Source of the DNA: Saccharopolyspora_C sp040643635
GTDB lineage: Bacteria > Actinomycetota > Actinomycetes > Mycobacteriales > Pseudonocardiaceae
Assembly: GCF_040643635.1 (NCBI RefSeq)
Contig: NZ_JBEYUS010000009.1
Location: forward strand, 1-64,000
Reading direction: 5' to 3'
Length of the DNA stretch: 64,000 bases
Below are positions 8,809 to 17,772 of this stretch, one piece after another (position 1 is the first letter of the stretch; each line of letters opens with the position of its first letter). The notes below the pieces were generated by a model. That model saw only the letters and a program-made list of their open reading frames with translations, was not told the DNA's origin and did no database searches. The translations under genes were made by a program, and so were the position numbers.

Positions 8809-9678
8809 TCAGCGAGTTCCCGGCAACCGCGTCTTCACCGCGCGCACCTCGTCGAGGTGGCCGCGCAGGAACCGGGACGCCGCCTCGCGGTCCCCGGCCT
8901 CCAGCAGGTCCAGCAGCTCCAGGTGCTCCCGCGCCTGCCGGACCAACCGCTGCCGGTCCGTCTGGTGCCGGTACTCGACGAGCCTGCGCACCCGGTTGAC
9001 CCGGCTGACCGCGTCCAGCAGGTACGCGTTCGCCGCACACCCCACCACCATCTCGTGGAACTCCGCGTTCACCCGGAACAGCTCACCGCGCGGCAGCAGC
9101 AGCGCGTCCCCGTGCAGCAGGGCCCGCTGCTGCTCGCGGTGCAGCGCGAACTTCTCGGCGTCCACGGCGAACCCGGGTTCCAGCACCGCCGCCGGCTCCA
9201 CGATCATGCGGAACCGGTAGCTCTGGTCGTGCGCCTCCGCCGTGGTCAGCAGGTGCTGGAACGCCCAGCCGCGGCCGGGTCTGCGCCGGATCAGGTCCTC
9301 CCGCTCCATCCGCAGCAGGACCCGGTCGGCCTCCCGCGCGGTGAGGCCGTACCGGCGGCACACCTCGGCGGTGGTGAACTCGCCGGAGAACCGGCCGCTG
9401 AGGTGGTCGTCACCGATGCGGAAGTAGGCGTCCTCCACGGCGTCGCCCGCCGAGAGGTCCACGTGCGCCAGCTCCGCCGCCGAGCGGTTGAGGAAGTAGC
9501 CGCGGTTCGGCTGCCGGGTCACCAGGCCCAGCTCGGCGAGGGCGGACAGCGCCTTGCGCACCGGCGACCGGGAGAGGCCCAGCGAATCGGCCGCCCACTG
9601 CTCGCGCACGTGCGCGCCCCGCTCCAGACCGGAACGCCGGATCAGGTCGATGACCTGCATCTCGATGGTGGGGGCCAT
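8809..9678 (-). CDS. GntR family regulator with FCD domain
   Basis: A 289-residue GntR regulator. An N-terminal winged helix spans about 5-65 (HVREQWAADSLGLSRSPVRK then GLVTRQPNRGYFL). A second winged-helix-like segment lies at about 95-140 (FTTAEVCRRYGLTAREADRV). A C-terminal all-helical FCD ligand domain contains the histidines expected for metal or acid binding (AEFHEMVVG, GHLDEVR). The tandem winged helices make it longer than usual FadR-type proteins (about 230). It lies between tctA (58-base gap) and the aconitase gene (40-base gap) on the same strand, so it probably controls this tricarboxylate operon and responds to a di- or tricarboxylic acid. Confidence 0.85.
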   Translation of the reverse strand: MAPTIEMQVIDLIRRSGLERGAHVREQWAADSLGLSRSPVRKALSALAELGLVTRQPNRGYFLNRSAAELAHVDLSAGDAVEDAYFRIGDDHLSGRFSGEFTTAEVCRRYGLTAREADRVLLRMEREDLIRRRPGRGWAFQHLLTTAEAHDQSYRFRMIVEPAAVLEPGFAVDAEKFALHREQQRALLHGDALLLPRGELFRVNAEFHEMVVGCAANAYLLDAVSRVNRVRRLVEYRHQTDRQRLVRQAREHLELLDLLEAGDREAASRFLRGHLDEVRAVKTRLPGTR

Positions 9679-9736
9679 GATCTCCTCGCCGCGGTCGTCG
9701 TCGAGGCGATGCTAAACGGCGGGCACCGGCTCGCCG

Positions 9737-11233
9737 TCACCCACGCGCCGCGGCCCTCCAGCGCATCCCGAGCGCCACCACCAGGGTCACTGCCAGCACC
9801 CAGTACAGGCCGACCGCGATCGGGCCGTCCAGCAGCACCAGCACGTCCCCCTGCCCGAGGGCCATCGCCCGACGCAGTTCGCGTTCGGCGAGCGGCCCGA
9901 GGATCACGCCGATCAGCACCGGCGCGAGCGGAACCCCGGTGCGCCGCAACAGGAAGCTGAGCAAGCCGACCAGGTAGACCAGCACCACGTCCGAGATCGC
10001 CAGCTTCGCGGAGTAGGCGCCGAGCGTCGCGAACACGGCGATCGCCGCGTACAGGTAGTGCTGCGGGATGCTCAGCAGCTTCGCCCACACCGGGGCGAAC
10101 GGGAGGTTCAGCACCAGCAGCAGCACGTTGCCGATGAACAGGCTCGCCAGCAGCGCCCAGACGAGGTCGCCCTCCTTCTCGAACAGCAGCGGCCCCGGCT
10201 GCATCCCGTACTGCTGGAACGCGCCGAGCATGATCGCCGCGGTCGCGGAGGTCGGCAGGCCCAGGCCGAGCAGCGGCACCAGCGACACCGCGGTGGTCGA
10301 GTTGTTCGATGCCTCGGGTGCGGCGACGCCCTCGATGGCGCCGCGCCCGAACTCGGAGTCGCCCCGGCGGCGGGCCAGCCGCCGCTCCAGCCCGAGGGAC
10401 AGGAACGTGGGGATCTCCGAGCCGCCCGCGGGGATCGCGCCGAACGGCAGTCCGACGGCGGTGCCGCGCAGCCACGGCAGGAACGAACGCCGCAGGTCCC
10501 GGCGGCTCAACCAGGGCCGCCCGGAGCCGACGTCCTGCAACCGCTGGGTGCCGGGGCCGCGGGCGGCGACGTGCAGCACTTCGCCGATGGCGAGCATCCC
10601 GACCGTGACCACGACGACGCTCACCCCGTCGAGCAGCGCGTCGGCGCCGAGGGTGTAGCGCGCCACCCCGGTCTGCGCGTCGATGCCGACGCTCCCCAGC
10701 GCGAGGCCCAGCCCCAGTGCGGTCAACCCGCGCACCGCGGAATCGGCGACGACCGCGGCGGTGGCGGCGAACGCGAACAGCGCGAGCGCGAAGTACTCGG
10801 CGGGCCCGAACCGCAGCGCGAAGTCCACCAGGTACGGCGCGCAGAACACCACCGCGACGCAGGCGATGGTGCCGCCGACGAACGACCCGAGCACCGAGGT
10901 CGCCAGCGCCTGCGGGGCGCGCCCGGCGCGGGCCATCAGGAAGCCCTCGAACGCGGTGGCCATCGAGGAGGACTGGCCGGGCGTGTTGAGCAGGATCGCG
11001 GTGGTGGCCCCGCCGAACTGCCCGCCGAAGTACACCCCGGCCAGCATGATGAACGCCCCGGTCGGGTCCAGCCGGAACGTCAGCGGGATCAGCATCGCCA
11101 CTGCCATCGAGCTGCCCAGCCCGGGCAGCACGCCGACGGCGGTGCCGAGCACCACGCCGACCAGGCACAGCAGCAGGTTCCCCGGGGACAGCGCGTCGGC
11201 GAAGCCGCCGAGCAGCAGGGTCCAGGCGTCCAT
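9737..11233 (-). CDS. tctA: Tripartite tricarboxylate transporter, large membrane subunit TctA
   Basis: A 498-residue polytopic membrane protein of the TctA family. It has the family signature GVLPGLGSSMAVAMLIPLTF near the N-terminus, GGATTAILLNTPGQSSSMAT, and a second matching block GVAAPEASNNSTTAVSLVPL with LGLGLPTSATAAIMLGAF. About 12 membrane segments can be counted. It is the transport channel of a sodium- or proton-coupled secondary importer that uses a periplasmic-type binding protein. Its ATG at 11233 shares one base with the tctB stop (TGATG), indicating translational coupling. Confidence 0.92.
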   Translation of the reverse strand: MDAWTLLLGGFADALSPGNLLLCLVGVVLGTAVGVLPGLGSSMAVAMLIPLTFRLDPTGAFIMLAGVYFGGQFGGATTAILLNTPGQSSSMATAFEGFLMARAGRAPQALATSVLGSFVGGTIACVAVVFCAPYLVDFALRFGPAEYFALALFAFAATAAVVADSAVRGLTALGLGLALGSVGIDAQTGVARYTLGADALLDGVSVVVVTVGMLAIGEVLHVAARGPGTQRLQDVGSGRPWLSRRDLRRSFLPWLRGTAVGLPFGAIPAGGSEIPTFLSLGLERRLARRRGDSEFGRGAIEGVAAPEASNNSTTAVSLVPLLGLGLPTSATAAIMLGAFQQYGMQPGPLLFEKEGDLVWALLASLFIGNVLLLVLNLPFAPVWAKLLSIPQHYLYAAIAVFATLGAYSAKLAISDVVLVYLVGLLSFLLRRTGVPLAPVLIGVILGPLAERELRRAMALGQGDVLVLLDGPIAVGLYWVLAVTLVVALGMRWRAAARG

Positions 11234-11703
11234 CACAGCACCTCCGCGAGCAGACCGACCGGCAGCGCGACGCCGAGACCGGCGGTGAAGGCGAACTGGA
11301 CGGCGCAGGCGAACACCGCCGCCACGCCGAGGTCGAACAGGGCCCGCCCGCTGCCGAGCGCCCGCGCGATGCCCCAGAACAGCGCGGTGCCCGCCGGGAT
11401 CCAGCCGAGCAGCACCAGCAGCACGAGGTGCGCGGCGAGGGTGGCGACGACGAGCAGGAACGCGCGCAGATCGGTCCGCTCCGGTGGTTCGGCCCGCCGG
11501 CCCGCGCCGCGCAGCAGCGCGCCGGACAGCACGACCAGCAGCGCGCCGACGGCGATCGGGAACCACTGCGGGCCGAGGTAGCCGACGTTGAGCGGCAGCG
11601 GTAACCGAAGTCCTCCGACGACGAGGAAACCGCCGAGCAGGAGCACGATCCCGGCGAGCAGCCGGTCGGCGCCGCGTCCGGTGGTGGTGTCCGTGGTGGT
11701 CAT
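11233..11703 (-). CDS. tctB: Tripartite tricarboxylate transporter, small membrane subunit TctB
   Basis: A 156-residue protein with four predicted membrane helices (starting LAGIVLLLGGFLVVGGL, then PIAVGALLVVLSGALL) and the GYLGPQWFPI motif typical of TctB. A low-complexity threonine-rich N-terminus precedes the first helix. Start and stop overlap its neighbours: ATGA with tctC upstream and TGATG with tctA downstream. The conserved tctC-tctB-tctA order supports the call despite weak sequence conservation in this family. Confidence 0.85.
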   Translation of the reverse strand: MTTTDTTTGRGADRLLAGIVLLLGGFLVVGGLRLPLPLNVGYLGPQWFPIAVGALLVVLSGALLRGAGRRAEPPERTDLRAFLLVVATLAAHLVLLVLLGWIPAGTALFWGIARALGSGRALFDLGVAAVFACAVQFAFTAGLGVALPVGLLAEVL

Positions 11704-12763
11704 GCGAGCCCCAGTTCTTCGGTGATCTCGCGGATCCGGTCGGTCTCCGCCGCGAGGGTGCGGTCGAACGCGGGCCCGTCCTGGAACCCGTCCAGCCAGC
11801 CGTTGCGCCGCAGCGCGTCCCGCCACTGCGGGGTGGCGGTGAGCTCGCGGGCGAACGCGCGCATGTCCGCGGCCTGCTCGGCGGTGATGCCGGGTGCGGC
11901 GACGAGCCCGCGCCAGTTCGACAGCACGATGTCGATGCCCGCTTCGCGCAGCGTCGGCGCGTCCGGCAGGTCGGCGGTGCGCTGCGGCGCGGAGACGCCG
12001 AGCACCCGCAGCTCCCCCGCGGCGACCTGGTCGCTGATCTCGTCGGTGTTGGCGACGCCGACGTCGAGGTGGTCACCGAGCAGCGCGGCGACCATCTCGC
12101 CGCCGCCGGAGTAGGCGATGTAGTTCAGCCCCGCGGGCCCCACTCCTGCTTCGGCCGCCGCCGACCCGGCCAGCAGGTGGTCCAGGCTGCCGATGGAGCC
12201 GCCGCCCACGACGACCCCACCGGAGTCGCGCCGCCACTGGTCCACGAGGTCGTGCACGGTGCGCAGCGGCGAGTCCGCGGGCACCACGATCGCGTCGTAG
12301 TCCTCGGTGATCCGGGCGATGGGCGTGGTGTCCGCTACGCGGGTGGGGAGCCGTTGATCTCGATCGCGCCGAGCATCGTCGTGCCGGTGAGCAGCAGCGT
12401 GTTCGGGTCGCCGGGCTGGTTCAGGGTGCGGGCGAGCCCGATGGTGCCGCCCGCGCCCTCGATGTTGAGCACTTCGGCGGTGCCGGTGAGGTCGTTCTCC
12501 TGCGCGGCGTGCTGGAGCTCGCGGGCGGTGGTGTCCCAGCCGCCGCCGGGCGCGGCCGGGGCCACGATCTTGAGCTTGTCGCGGGGGCCCGCACCGGAGC
12601 GGGCGGTGTCCCACGCCGAGGCCGCGCCTGCGGTGACCAGGACGAGTCCGGCGGCCGCGGCGGTGATCCGGGCGGCGAGTCCGCCGCGCGTCAGCACGGG
12701 GTCCGCCGCTGTTCGCGCTCGGCGGCGAGTCCGCCGGGGCAACGATCTGCCGGTGATCGTCAT
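11700..12763 (-). pseudogene. tctC: TctC tricarboxylate-binding protein, frameshifted
   Basis: Two reading frames together make one TctC (Bug family) extracytoplasmic binding protein. The first runs from the ATG at 12763 through a signal-peptide-like region, KIVAPAAPGGGWDTTARELQ and LLTGTTMLGAIEINGSPPA, then hits a stop near 12340. The second frame continues with RVADTTPIARITEDYDAIVV, the SGGGEMVAALLGDHLDVGV block and a normal C-terminus ending at 11700. Restoring one base in the CTCCCCACC stretch near 12343-12350 gives NGSP-TRVADTTPIARI, the expected family order. This is a one-base deletion, or possibly a sequencing error. TctC captures the ligand for TctAB, so import may be lost. The stop overlaps the tctB start (ATGA). 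Confidence 0.82.
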
Positions 12764-13029
12764 GTGCGCTCCCGCAAGTCAGGTTTTGTATCAAATTGCG
12801 AATCGGAACAATATGGCCGCGGTGTGGCGCAGTCAACAGCCCGCGGCCGGGCGGGTTCGCGGGCGGCCGAACGGCTCGCATCGGCGCGGGAGCGGGCGCG
12901 AGCGATCTCGCGGGAGCGGGGCCCGGACGGGCCGGCCGGTGGGCGACGTGCGCGGGCGCCGGGGTGAGCGCACCCCGGAACCTCCCGCGCCGATCGGCGG
13001 AGGGGTGCCGCCCTGCGGTGAGCGGTGTC

Positions 13030-13389
13030 CTAGTGGGACAGGTCGTGCAGGTGGTCCTCGACCCAGGAGCGCAAGGCGTTGAGCGGGACGGCGGCGCTGC
13101 GGCCCAGCTCGGTGAGCTCGTACTCGACGTGCAGCGGGACCTCCGGGTACACGGTCCGCGACACCAGGCCCGTCGTCTCCAGGCGGCGCAACGTCTGGGT
13201 GAGCACCTTCGGGCTCACCCCCTGCAACCGCCGCTGCAAGGCGCCGAACCGGTGCGGTCCCGCCTCCAGGGCGCCGATCGCCAGCGCGGACCACTTGTTC
13301 GCCAGCAGGTCCAGCACCGACCGGCACGGGCATTGCGCCTCGTAGACGTCGTGGTGCTCGTGCTCGCCCGTGGGGCACCGAGTGCTGAT
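13030..13389 (-). CDS. HxlR family winged-helix regulator, apparent ATC start
   Basis: An HxlR/MarR-like winged-helix protein: LDLLANKWSALAIGALEAG, FGALQRRLQGVSPKVLTQTL, GLVSRTVYPEVPLHVEYELT. The family needs an N-terminal helix with a redox-type CPC motif, and the in-frame sequence upstream of the first GTG (13317) encodes it (TRCPTGEHEHHDVYEAQCPC). No ATG, GTG or TTG opens that segment. However, an ATC at 13389 lies 7 bases after a perfect GGAGGG (13397-13402), giving 119 residues. ATC initiation or a recent ATG-to-ATC change is inferred; the conservative alternative is 13030-13317, which loses the conserved cysteines. The target is unknown and no partner gene is adjacent. Confidence 0.75.
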   Translation of the reverse strand: MSTRCPTGEHEHHDVYEAQCPCRSVLDLLANKWSALAIGALEAGPHRFGALQRRLQGVSPKVLTQTLRRLETTGLVSRTVYPEVPLHVEYELTELGRSAAVPLNALRSWVEDHLHDLSH

Positions 13390-13606
13390 CGCCGATCCCT
13401 CCGCCCGTCCGCTTCCTCCGGGGAAGGCTACGGCGTGGTCCGGTGCGCACTTCCCGGGACTCGACCGCCGTTCGGAATTCCCCGGGCGCGCGGCGACACG
13501 CGCGGCGCAATTCTTCCGCGCGCCGCGCGTGCCCCCGGTTTTCGATTCTGATTTCCGCCCGTTCGATTCTCGTGCGAATCGATTCGTCGGGCGGCGGATC
13601 AGCGGA

Positions 13607-13990
13607 TCAGATGACCCGCAGGTAGAGGCTCACCTTCGATCCGGAATGCGACTTGTCGAACTTCTTCGTGGTGCCGTTCCCGCCGGCCCGGACGGTGCCG
13701 AAGCTGTCCCCGTTGCCCCAGGTGCCGTACACCTCGGCGGCCTTGCCGTCCGCCTTGGTGTCCTTGACCCAGCCCTGCACCCGGACCTTTCCGCCGCCGC
13801 AGGTGATGGTCCACCCGGCAGCGCCCCCGCCGACCGAAGGGGAGAACTTGTCCCCGCAGGTTCCCAGAATGGTGATGACGCCGTCCGATTCGTTCGGGAC
13901 CGCGGCGGCCGTGCCGCCTCCCACCAGGGCGGTTCCCAGGACGGCGCCGGTCAGCGCGACGGCGGCGGCCGCCTTCTTCGCGATGTGCAT
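13607..13990 (-). CDS. Small secreted protein, function unknown
   Basis: A 127-residue precursor with a Sec signal peptide (HIAKKAAAAVALTGAVLGTA, cleavage probably after GTAAA-VP). The mature part is about 95 residues, rich in Gly and Lys, with two cysteines (ILGTCGDKF and WTITCGGGK) likely to form a disulfide in a beta-rich domain. The ATG at 13990 is chosen for its GAGGAA ribosome binding site 7 bases upstream; a longer frame from 14038 adds a non-signal extension. I do not recognise a domain. It stands alone between a regulator and a transporter gene, both separately transcribed. Confidence 0.7.
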   Translation of the reverse strand: MHIAKKAAAAVALTGAVLGTALVGGGTAAAVPNESDGVITILGTCGDKFSPSVGGGAAGWTITCGGGKVRVQGWVKDTKADGKAAEVYGTWGNGDSFGTVRAGGNGTTKKFDKSHSGSKVSLYLRVI

Positions 13991-14360
13991 CCGCTGTTCC
14001 TCGATTTTCTGTTGGACCCCAGTCCGGCGTTCCCCCACGGATCGCCGGTGGAAGCCTGAGCGGCTTCGCGGAAATCATCACACGATTCTCGCGAATGTTT
14101 CCAGATCGATCACCGGAACGGTCCAATCGGGCAATTTCGGGATGAATCGGATTCCGCCGAGCCGGTCCCGGAGATTGCTCCGATCGGCGGCCGGCGTTGA
14201 TCCGAGCGGAATTCCGATTCCTTTTCGGCATCGGATGATGCCGAATCGGTGTTGGCGACGCATGATCACGCGCCCCTAGTCTGCTGGCACTTCGCGATCG
14301 GGAACCCCGGTGGTGCCGCTCCGGGACTACCGGTCCGCTTTCCCCTCCGGGAGGACGACG
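13991..14360. other. Intergenic stretch, nothing recognised
   Basis: 370 bases between divergent genes, somewhat poorer in G+C than the surroundings. It must hold the promoters of the small secreted protein (minus) and the MFS gene (plus). Short inverted pieces based on GATCGG and GGAATTCCG-like words occur, but I cannot define an operator. A 63-codon minus-strand frame at 14078-14269 lacks coding character. Confidence 0.5.
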
Positions 14361-15719
14361 ATGTCCGACATCGAACCGGCGGCCGGGAGAACGGTGGGGC
14401 CGCGCATCCCCACCCGCTACCTGGTGCTGGCGCTGATCTTCACGATCACCGTGGTGAACTACGCCGACCGCAGCAGCCTGTCCATCACCGGCAGCAGCGT
14501 GCAGGAGGAACTGGGCTTCAGCACCGTGCAGCTCGGCTACGTGTTCTCCGCGTTCAGCTGGGCGTACGTGGTGGCGCAGCTGCCGGGCGGGATGCTGCTG
14601 GACCGGTTCGGCGCCCGCCGGGTCTACGCGTGGAGCCTGGTGCTGTGGACGCTGGTGACGCTCGCGGTCAGCGCCGTCGGCCTGGTCACCACCCCGGTGC
14701 TGATCGCGGTGACGACGATCTTCGCGCTGCGGCTGCTGCTGGGCGCGTTCGAATCGCCCGCGTTCCCGGCGAACGCGCGGGTCGCCACCGCCTGGTTCCC
14801 CACCGCGGAACGCGGCCGCGCCACGGCGGTCTTCAACTCCGCGCAGTACTTCGCCACCGCCCTGTTCGCCCCGGTGATGGGGTGGATCACCCACCAGTTC
14901 GGCTGGCGCTGGGTGTTCGTGCTGCTCGGCGTGCTCGGGCTCGCGCTCGCCGCGCTGTGGCTGCGCTGGATGGACTCGCCGCGCGACCACCCCCGGGTGT
15001 CCGAGGCCGAGTTCGAGAAGATCAGCTCCGGTGGCGGCCTCGTCGACCTGGACGCCCCGAAGAGCGGTGACGCGCAACGGGTGCAGGAGCGGGCCCCGCT
15101 GAACGCGGCGACCTTCCGGCAGATCTTCGCGGCCCGCGCGCTGTGGGGCGTGTACCTCTCGCAGTACGCGGTGAACGCGCTGACCTACTTCTTCATCACC
15201 TGGTTCCCGGTGTACCTGGTGCAGGGGCGCGGGTTGTCGCTGCTGGAGGTGGGTTTCGTGGCGGCGCTGCCCGCGCTGTGCGGGTTCGGCGGCGGACTGC
15301 TCGGCGGTTTCCTGTCCGATGCGATGCTGCGGCGCGGTTTCTCGCTGACCGCGGCCCGGAAGGTGCCGTCGGTGTTCGGGATGCTGCTGGCCACCAGCAT
15401 CGGGCTGTGCAACCTGACCGACAGCAGCGTGCTGATCGTGGCGCTGATGACGCTGGCGTTCTTCGGGAAGGGCGTCGGCTCGCTGGGCTGGGCGATCACC
15501 ACCGACATCGCACCGCCGCAGGCGTCGAGCTTCGTGGCGTCGACGATGAACGCCTTCGGCAACGCGGCGGGCATCGTGACGCCCATCGTCATCGGCTACA
15601 CCGTGCAGGCCACCGGTTCGTTCACCACCGCCCTCTGGTTCGTCGCCGCTCACGGGTTGCTCGCGCTCGTCGGGTTCGCCGTGATGGGCCCGATCAAGCG
15701 CATCCACTTCGAGTCCTGA
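14361..15719 (+). CDS. MFS transporter, ACS family, glucarate/galactarate-type
   Basis: A 452-residue, 12-helix major facilitator of the anion:cation symporter family (GudP/GarP/ExuT branch). It starts TRYLVLALIFTITVVNYADR with the family NYADRSSLSITG motif, then the loop 2-3 signature GGMLLDRFGARRVY and FNSAQYFATALFAPVMGW. The ATG at 14361 follows GGGAGGA by 6 bases; an upstream frame start at 14310 lacks such a site. The next gene is an L-talarate/galactarate dehydratase, so the transporter most likely imports hexarates with protons. The two genes probably form an operon. Confidence 0.87.
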   Translation: MSDIEPAAGRTVGPRIPTRYLVLALIFTITVVNYADRSSLSITGSSVQEELGFSTVQLGYVFSAFSWAYVVAQLPGGMLLDRFGARRVYAWSLVLWTLVTLAVSAVGLVTTPVLIAVTTIFALRLLLGAFESPAFPANARVATAWFPTAERGRATAVFNSAQYFATALFAPVMGWITHQFGWRWVFVLLGVLGLALAALWLRWMDSPRDHPRVSEAEFEKISSGGGLVDLDAPKSGDAQRVQERAPLNAATFRQIFAARALWGVYLSQYAVNALTYFFITWFPVYLVQGRGLSLLEVGFVAALPALCGFGGGLLGGFLSDAMLRRGFSLTAARKVPSVFGMLLATSIGLCNLTDSSVLIVALMTLAFFGKGVGSLGWAITTDIAPPQASSFVASTMNAFGNAAGIVTPIVIGYTVQATGSFTTALWFVAAHGLLALVGFAVMGPIKRIHFES

Positions 15720-15740
15720 ACCCGATCGGCCGGAATCCGT

Positions 15741-15800
15741 CCGCACACGGGGGAATCCGCCCGCACACGGGGGAATCCGCCCGCACACGAGGGAGTTCGC
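15741..15800. repeat. Three 20-bp tandem repeats carrying the next gene's ribosome binding site
   Basis: Units of CCGCACACGGGGGAATCCGC lie at 15741-15760 and 15761-15780. A third, diverged unit (CGAGGGAGTTCGC at its end) lies at 15781-15800. The GAGGGAG of the third copy is the Shine-Dalgarno for the dehydratase ATG at 15804. A partial unit precedes at 15731-15740. Confidence 0.8.
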
Positions 15801-15803
15801 CCG

Positions 15804-16937
15804 ATGCCCCAGTCCGCCACCGTCGACCGGATCAGCCGCGTCAAGATCTCCTCGGTGACGTTGCCGCTGGCCACGCCGATCAGCGACGCGAAGGTCCTCA
15901 CCGGCAGGCAGCGCCCGATGACCGAGGTCGCGATGCTGTTCGCCGAGATCAGCACCGAATCCGGTTGCGAAGGCATCGGATTCGGCTACTCGAAGCGGGC
16001 GGGCGGCCCCGGCCAGTTCGCGCACGCCCGCGAGATCGCGCCGGTGCTGATCGGCGAAGATCCCAGCGACATCGGCAAGATCTGGGACAAGCTGGTGTGG
16101 GCGGGCGCCTCGGTGGGACGCAGCGGGCTGTCGGTGCAGGCGATCGCCGCGTTCGACGTGGCGCTGTGGGATCTGAAGGCGAAGCGCGCCGGGCTACCGC
16201 TCGCGAAGCTGCTCGGCGCGCACCGCGACTCGGTGCGCTGCTACAACACTTCGGGCGGTTTCCTGCACTCGCCGGTGGAGGAGGTCGTGGAGCGCGCCGC
16301 GGAGTCCGTCGGGAACGGCATCGGCGGCATCAAGCTGAAGGTCGGGCACCCGGACGGCCGCACCGACCTGGCCCGCGTCTCCGCGGTGCGGGAGGAGATC
16401 GGCGACCGGGTCGCGCTCATGGTCGACGCGAACCAGCAGTGGGACCGGCCGGCCGCGCGCCGCATGTGCCGCGCGCTGGAGCCGATGGACCTGGTGTGGA
16501 TCGAAGAACCGCTCGACGCCTACGACGCGGAGGGCCACGCGGGCCTCGCGGCGGCGTTCGACACGTCCATCGCCACCGGCGAGATGCTCACCAGCGTCGC
16601 CGAGCACGCCGAGCTGATCCGGCTCGGCGGCGCCGACATCGTGCAGCCCGATGCGCCGCGCATCGGCGGCATCACCCGGTTCCTCAAGGTGATGGCCCTC
16701 GCCGAACATCGGAACCTCCAGCTGGCACCGCACTTCGCGATGGAGATCCACGTGCACCTGGCGGCCGCCTACCCGCACGAACCGTGGGTGGAGCACTTCG
16801 AATGGCTCGACCCGCTGTTCGACGAACACCTCGAGATCGCCGACGGCCGGATGCACCTGTCCCCGCGCCCCGGCCTCGGCATCACCCTCAGCGACCAGGC
16901 CCGAGCCTGGACCGTCGCCGAACACGACCAGACCTGA
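15804..16937 (+). CDS. L-talarate/galactarate dehydratase (enolase superfamily)
   Basis: A 377-residue mandelate racemase/muconate lactonizing type enzyme. It is very close to the characterised Salmonella L-talarate/galactarate dehydratase, sharing PLATPISDAKVLTGRQRPMT, WAGASVGRSGLSVQAIAAFD, NTSGGFLH and LDPLFDEHLE blocks. Catalytic residues are visible: the KxK pair Lys177/Lys179 (GGIKLKVG), metal ligands in VDANQQWD, IEEPLDAYD and IATGEM, and His310 (LAPHFAMEIHVHL). It should dehydrate galactarate and L-talarate to 5-keto-4-deoxy-glucarate and epimerise between them. It follows a hexarate-type MFS gene by 84 bases. No downstream aldolase is in the window. Confidence 0.9.
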   Translation: MPQSATVDRISRVKISSVTLPLATPISDAKVLTGRQRPMTEVAMLFAEISTESGCEGIGFGYSKRAGGPGQFAHAREIAPVLIGEDPSDIGKIWDKLVWAGASVGRSGLSVQAIAAFDVALWDLKAKRAGLPLAKLLGAHRDSVRCYNTSGGFLHSPVEEVVERAAESVGNGIGGIKLKVGHPDGRTDLARVSAVREEIGDRVALMVDANQQWDRPAARRMCRALEPMDLVWIEEPLDAYDAEGHAGLAAAFDTSIATGEMLTSVAEHAELIRLGGADIVQPDAPRIGGITRFLKVMALAEHRNLQLAPHFAMEIHVHLAAAYPHEPWVEHFEWLDPLFDEHLEIADGRMHLSPRPGLGITLSDQARAWTVAEHDQT

Positions 16938-17122
16938 CCTCACCGCGGCCGACCCGCTCCGCGTCGGGGGCGGCTCGGCTGTTCGGCCGGGTCGGGCGGG
17001 GTGCCTCGGCTGATCGGTTCGCGGAGTCCGGCCCGGCCGACGAGGCGGGCGGCCGGAGCTCGGGGAACCGTGGAAGCGGGCCGGTGGGGACGCCGCCGGA
17101 CACCGCGAGGGAGGGAGCCCCG

Positions 17123-17386
17123 ATGAACGACCTGCCGCACTTCGACCTGGTCGCAGCGTTCTCGATGCTGGTCCTGATCGGCTACGCGATCCTCATGACC
17201 ACCGTGGTGGCGAGCATCGCGACCTCCCGGACCGGCTTCGGGCTGCGGCTGGTGTGGCTGGTCGTGGTGTGCGGCGCACCGTTCCTGGGCAGCGCGCTGT
17301 GGTTCGTCGTCGGCAGGCCGGGCGCGCGGCGCGAGGGCGGGCGGCCGCCGTCGAACCGTTCGGCCGCCGCGGAGGTGCGGGCGTAG
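17123..17386 (+). CDS. PLDc_N domain small membrane protein, copy 1
   Basis: An 87-residue protein with two hydrophobic helices separated by a short positively charged loop. The second ends in the PLDc_N (cardiolipin synthase N-terminal) signature GAPFLGSALWFVVGRPGARR. GAGGGAG precedes the ATG by 5 bases. In family terms this is only the membrane anchor found at the start of cardiolipin synthases and in free-standing small proteins of unknown role; no HKD phospholipase domain follows. It is the first of three related genes in a row (next at 17506 and 17980). Confidence 0.8.
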   Translation: MNDLPHFDLVAAFSMLVLIGYAILMTTVVASIATSRTGFGLRLVWLVVVCGAPFLGSALWFVVGRPGARREGGRPPSNRSAAAEVRA

Positions 17387-17505
17387 GCCTTTCGGCCAAG
17401 CCGGCTCCGACCGATCTTCCGACGTGCGAAGAAGCCGGAAACTGCGAAAGTGGTTCACGTCGGCGGCGGACGCCACCGGCCACTTCCTCAGAACGGAGCA
17501 CTTCG

Positions 17506-17772
17506 ATGATGTCCCTGGTCGCACAGCAGTCGATGGCAGCGGCGAACGGCACCGAGCAGATCTTCGGCTTCGCCATGGCAGGCGGGATGCTGCTGGTGGC
17601 CGCGGCGTTCGTGTTCCTGTTCATCGCCGCGCTGATCAGCATCCTCGGCTCCGGGCTCAGCGGGGGCATGAAGCTGGTGTGGATCGTGCTCGCCTTCATC
17701 GCGCCCTTCCTGGGCAGCCTGCTGTGGTTCGTCGTCGGCCGCTCCGACGCCCGCAGGCGCTACGCCCACTGA
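17506..17772 (+). CDS. PLDc_N domain small membrane protein, copy 2
   Basis: An 88-residue paralog of the preceding gene: two helices (FAMAGGMLLVAAAFVFLFIA; GMKLVWIVLAFIAPFLGSLL) and the WFVVGRSDARRRYAH end. Two adjacent ATGs (17506, 17509) can start it, with ACGGAG upstream. It is 119 bases from copy 1, with its own ribosome binding site, so co-transcription is plausible. Function unknown; members of this family are small integral membrane proteins. Confidence 0.8.
   Translation: MMSLVAQQSMAAANGTEQIFGFAMAGGMLLVAAAFVFLFIAALISILGSGLSGGMKLVWIVLAFIAPFLGSLLWFVVGRSDARRRYAH

Noticed and set aside
14078..14269. 63-codon minus-strand frame in the gap before the MFS gene
   Set aside because: No ribosome binding site, no recognisable protein features, and codon use unlike the neighbours.
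15741..15800. CRISPR-like array
   Set aside because: Contiguous 20-base tandem units without spacers; a simple tandem repeat.
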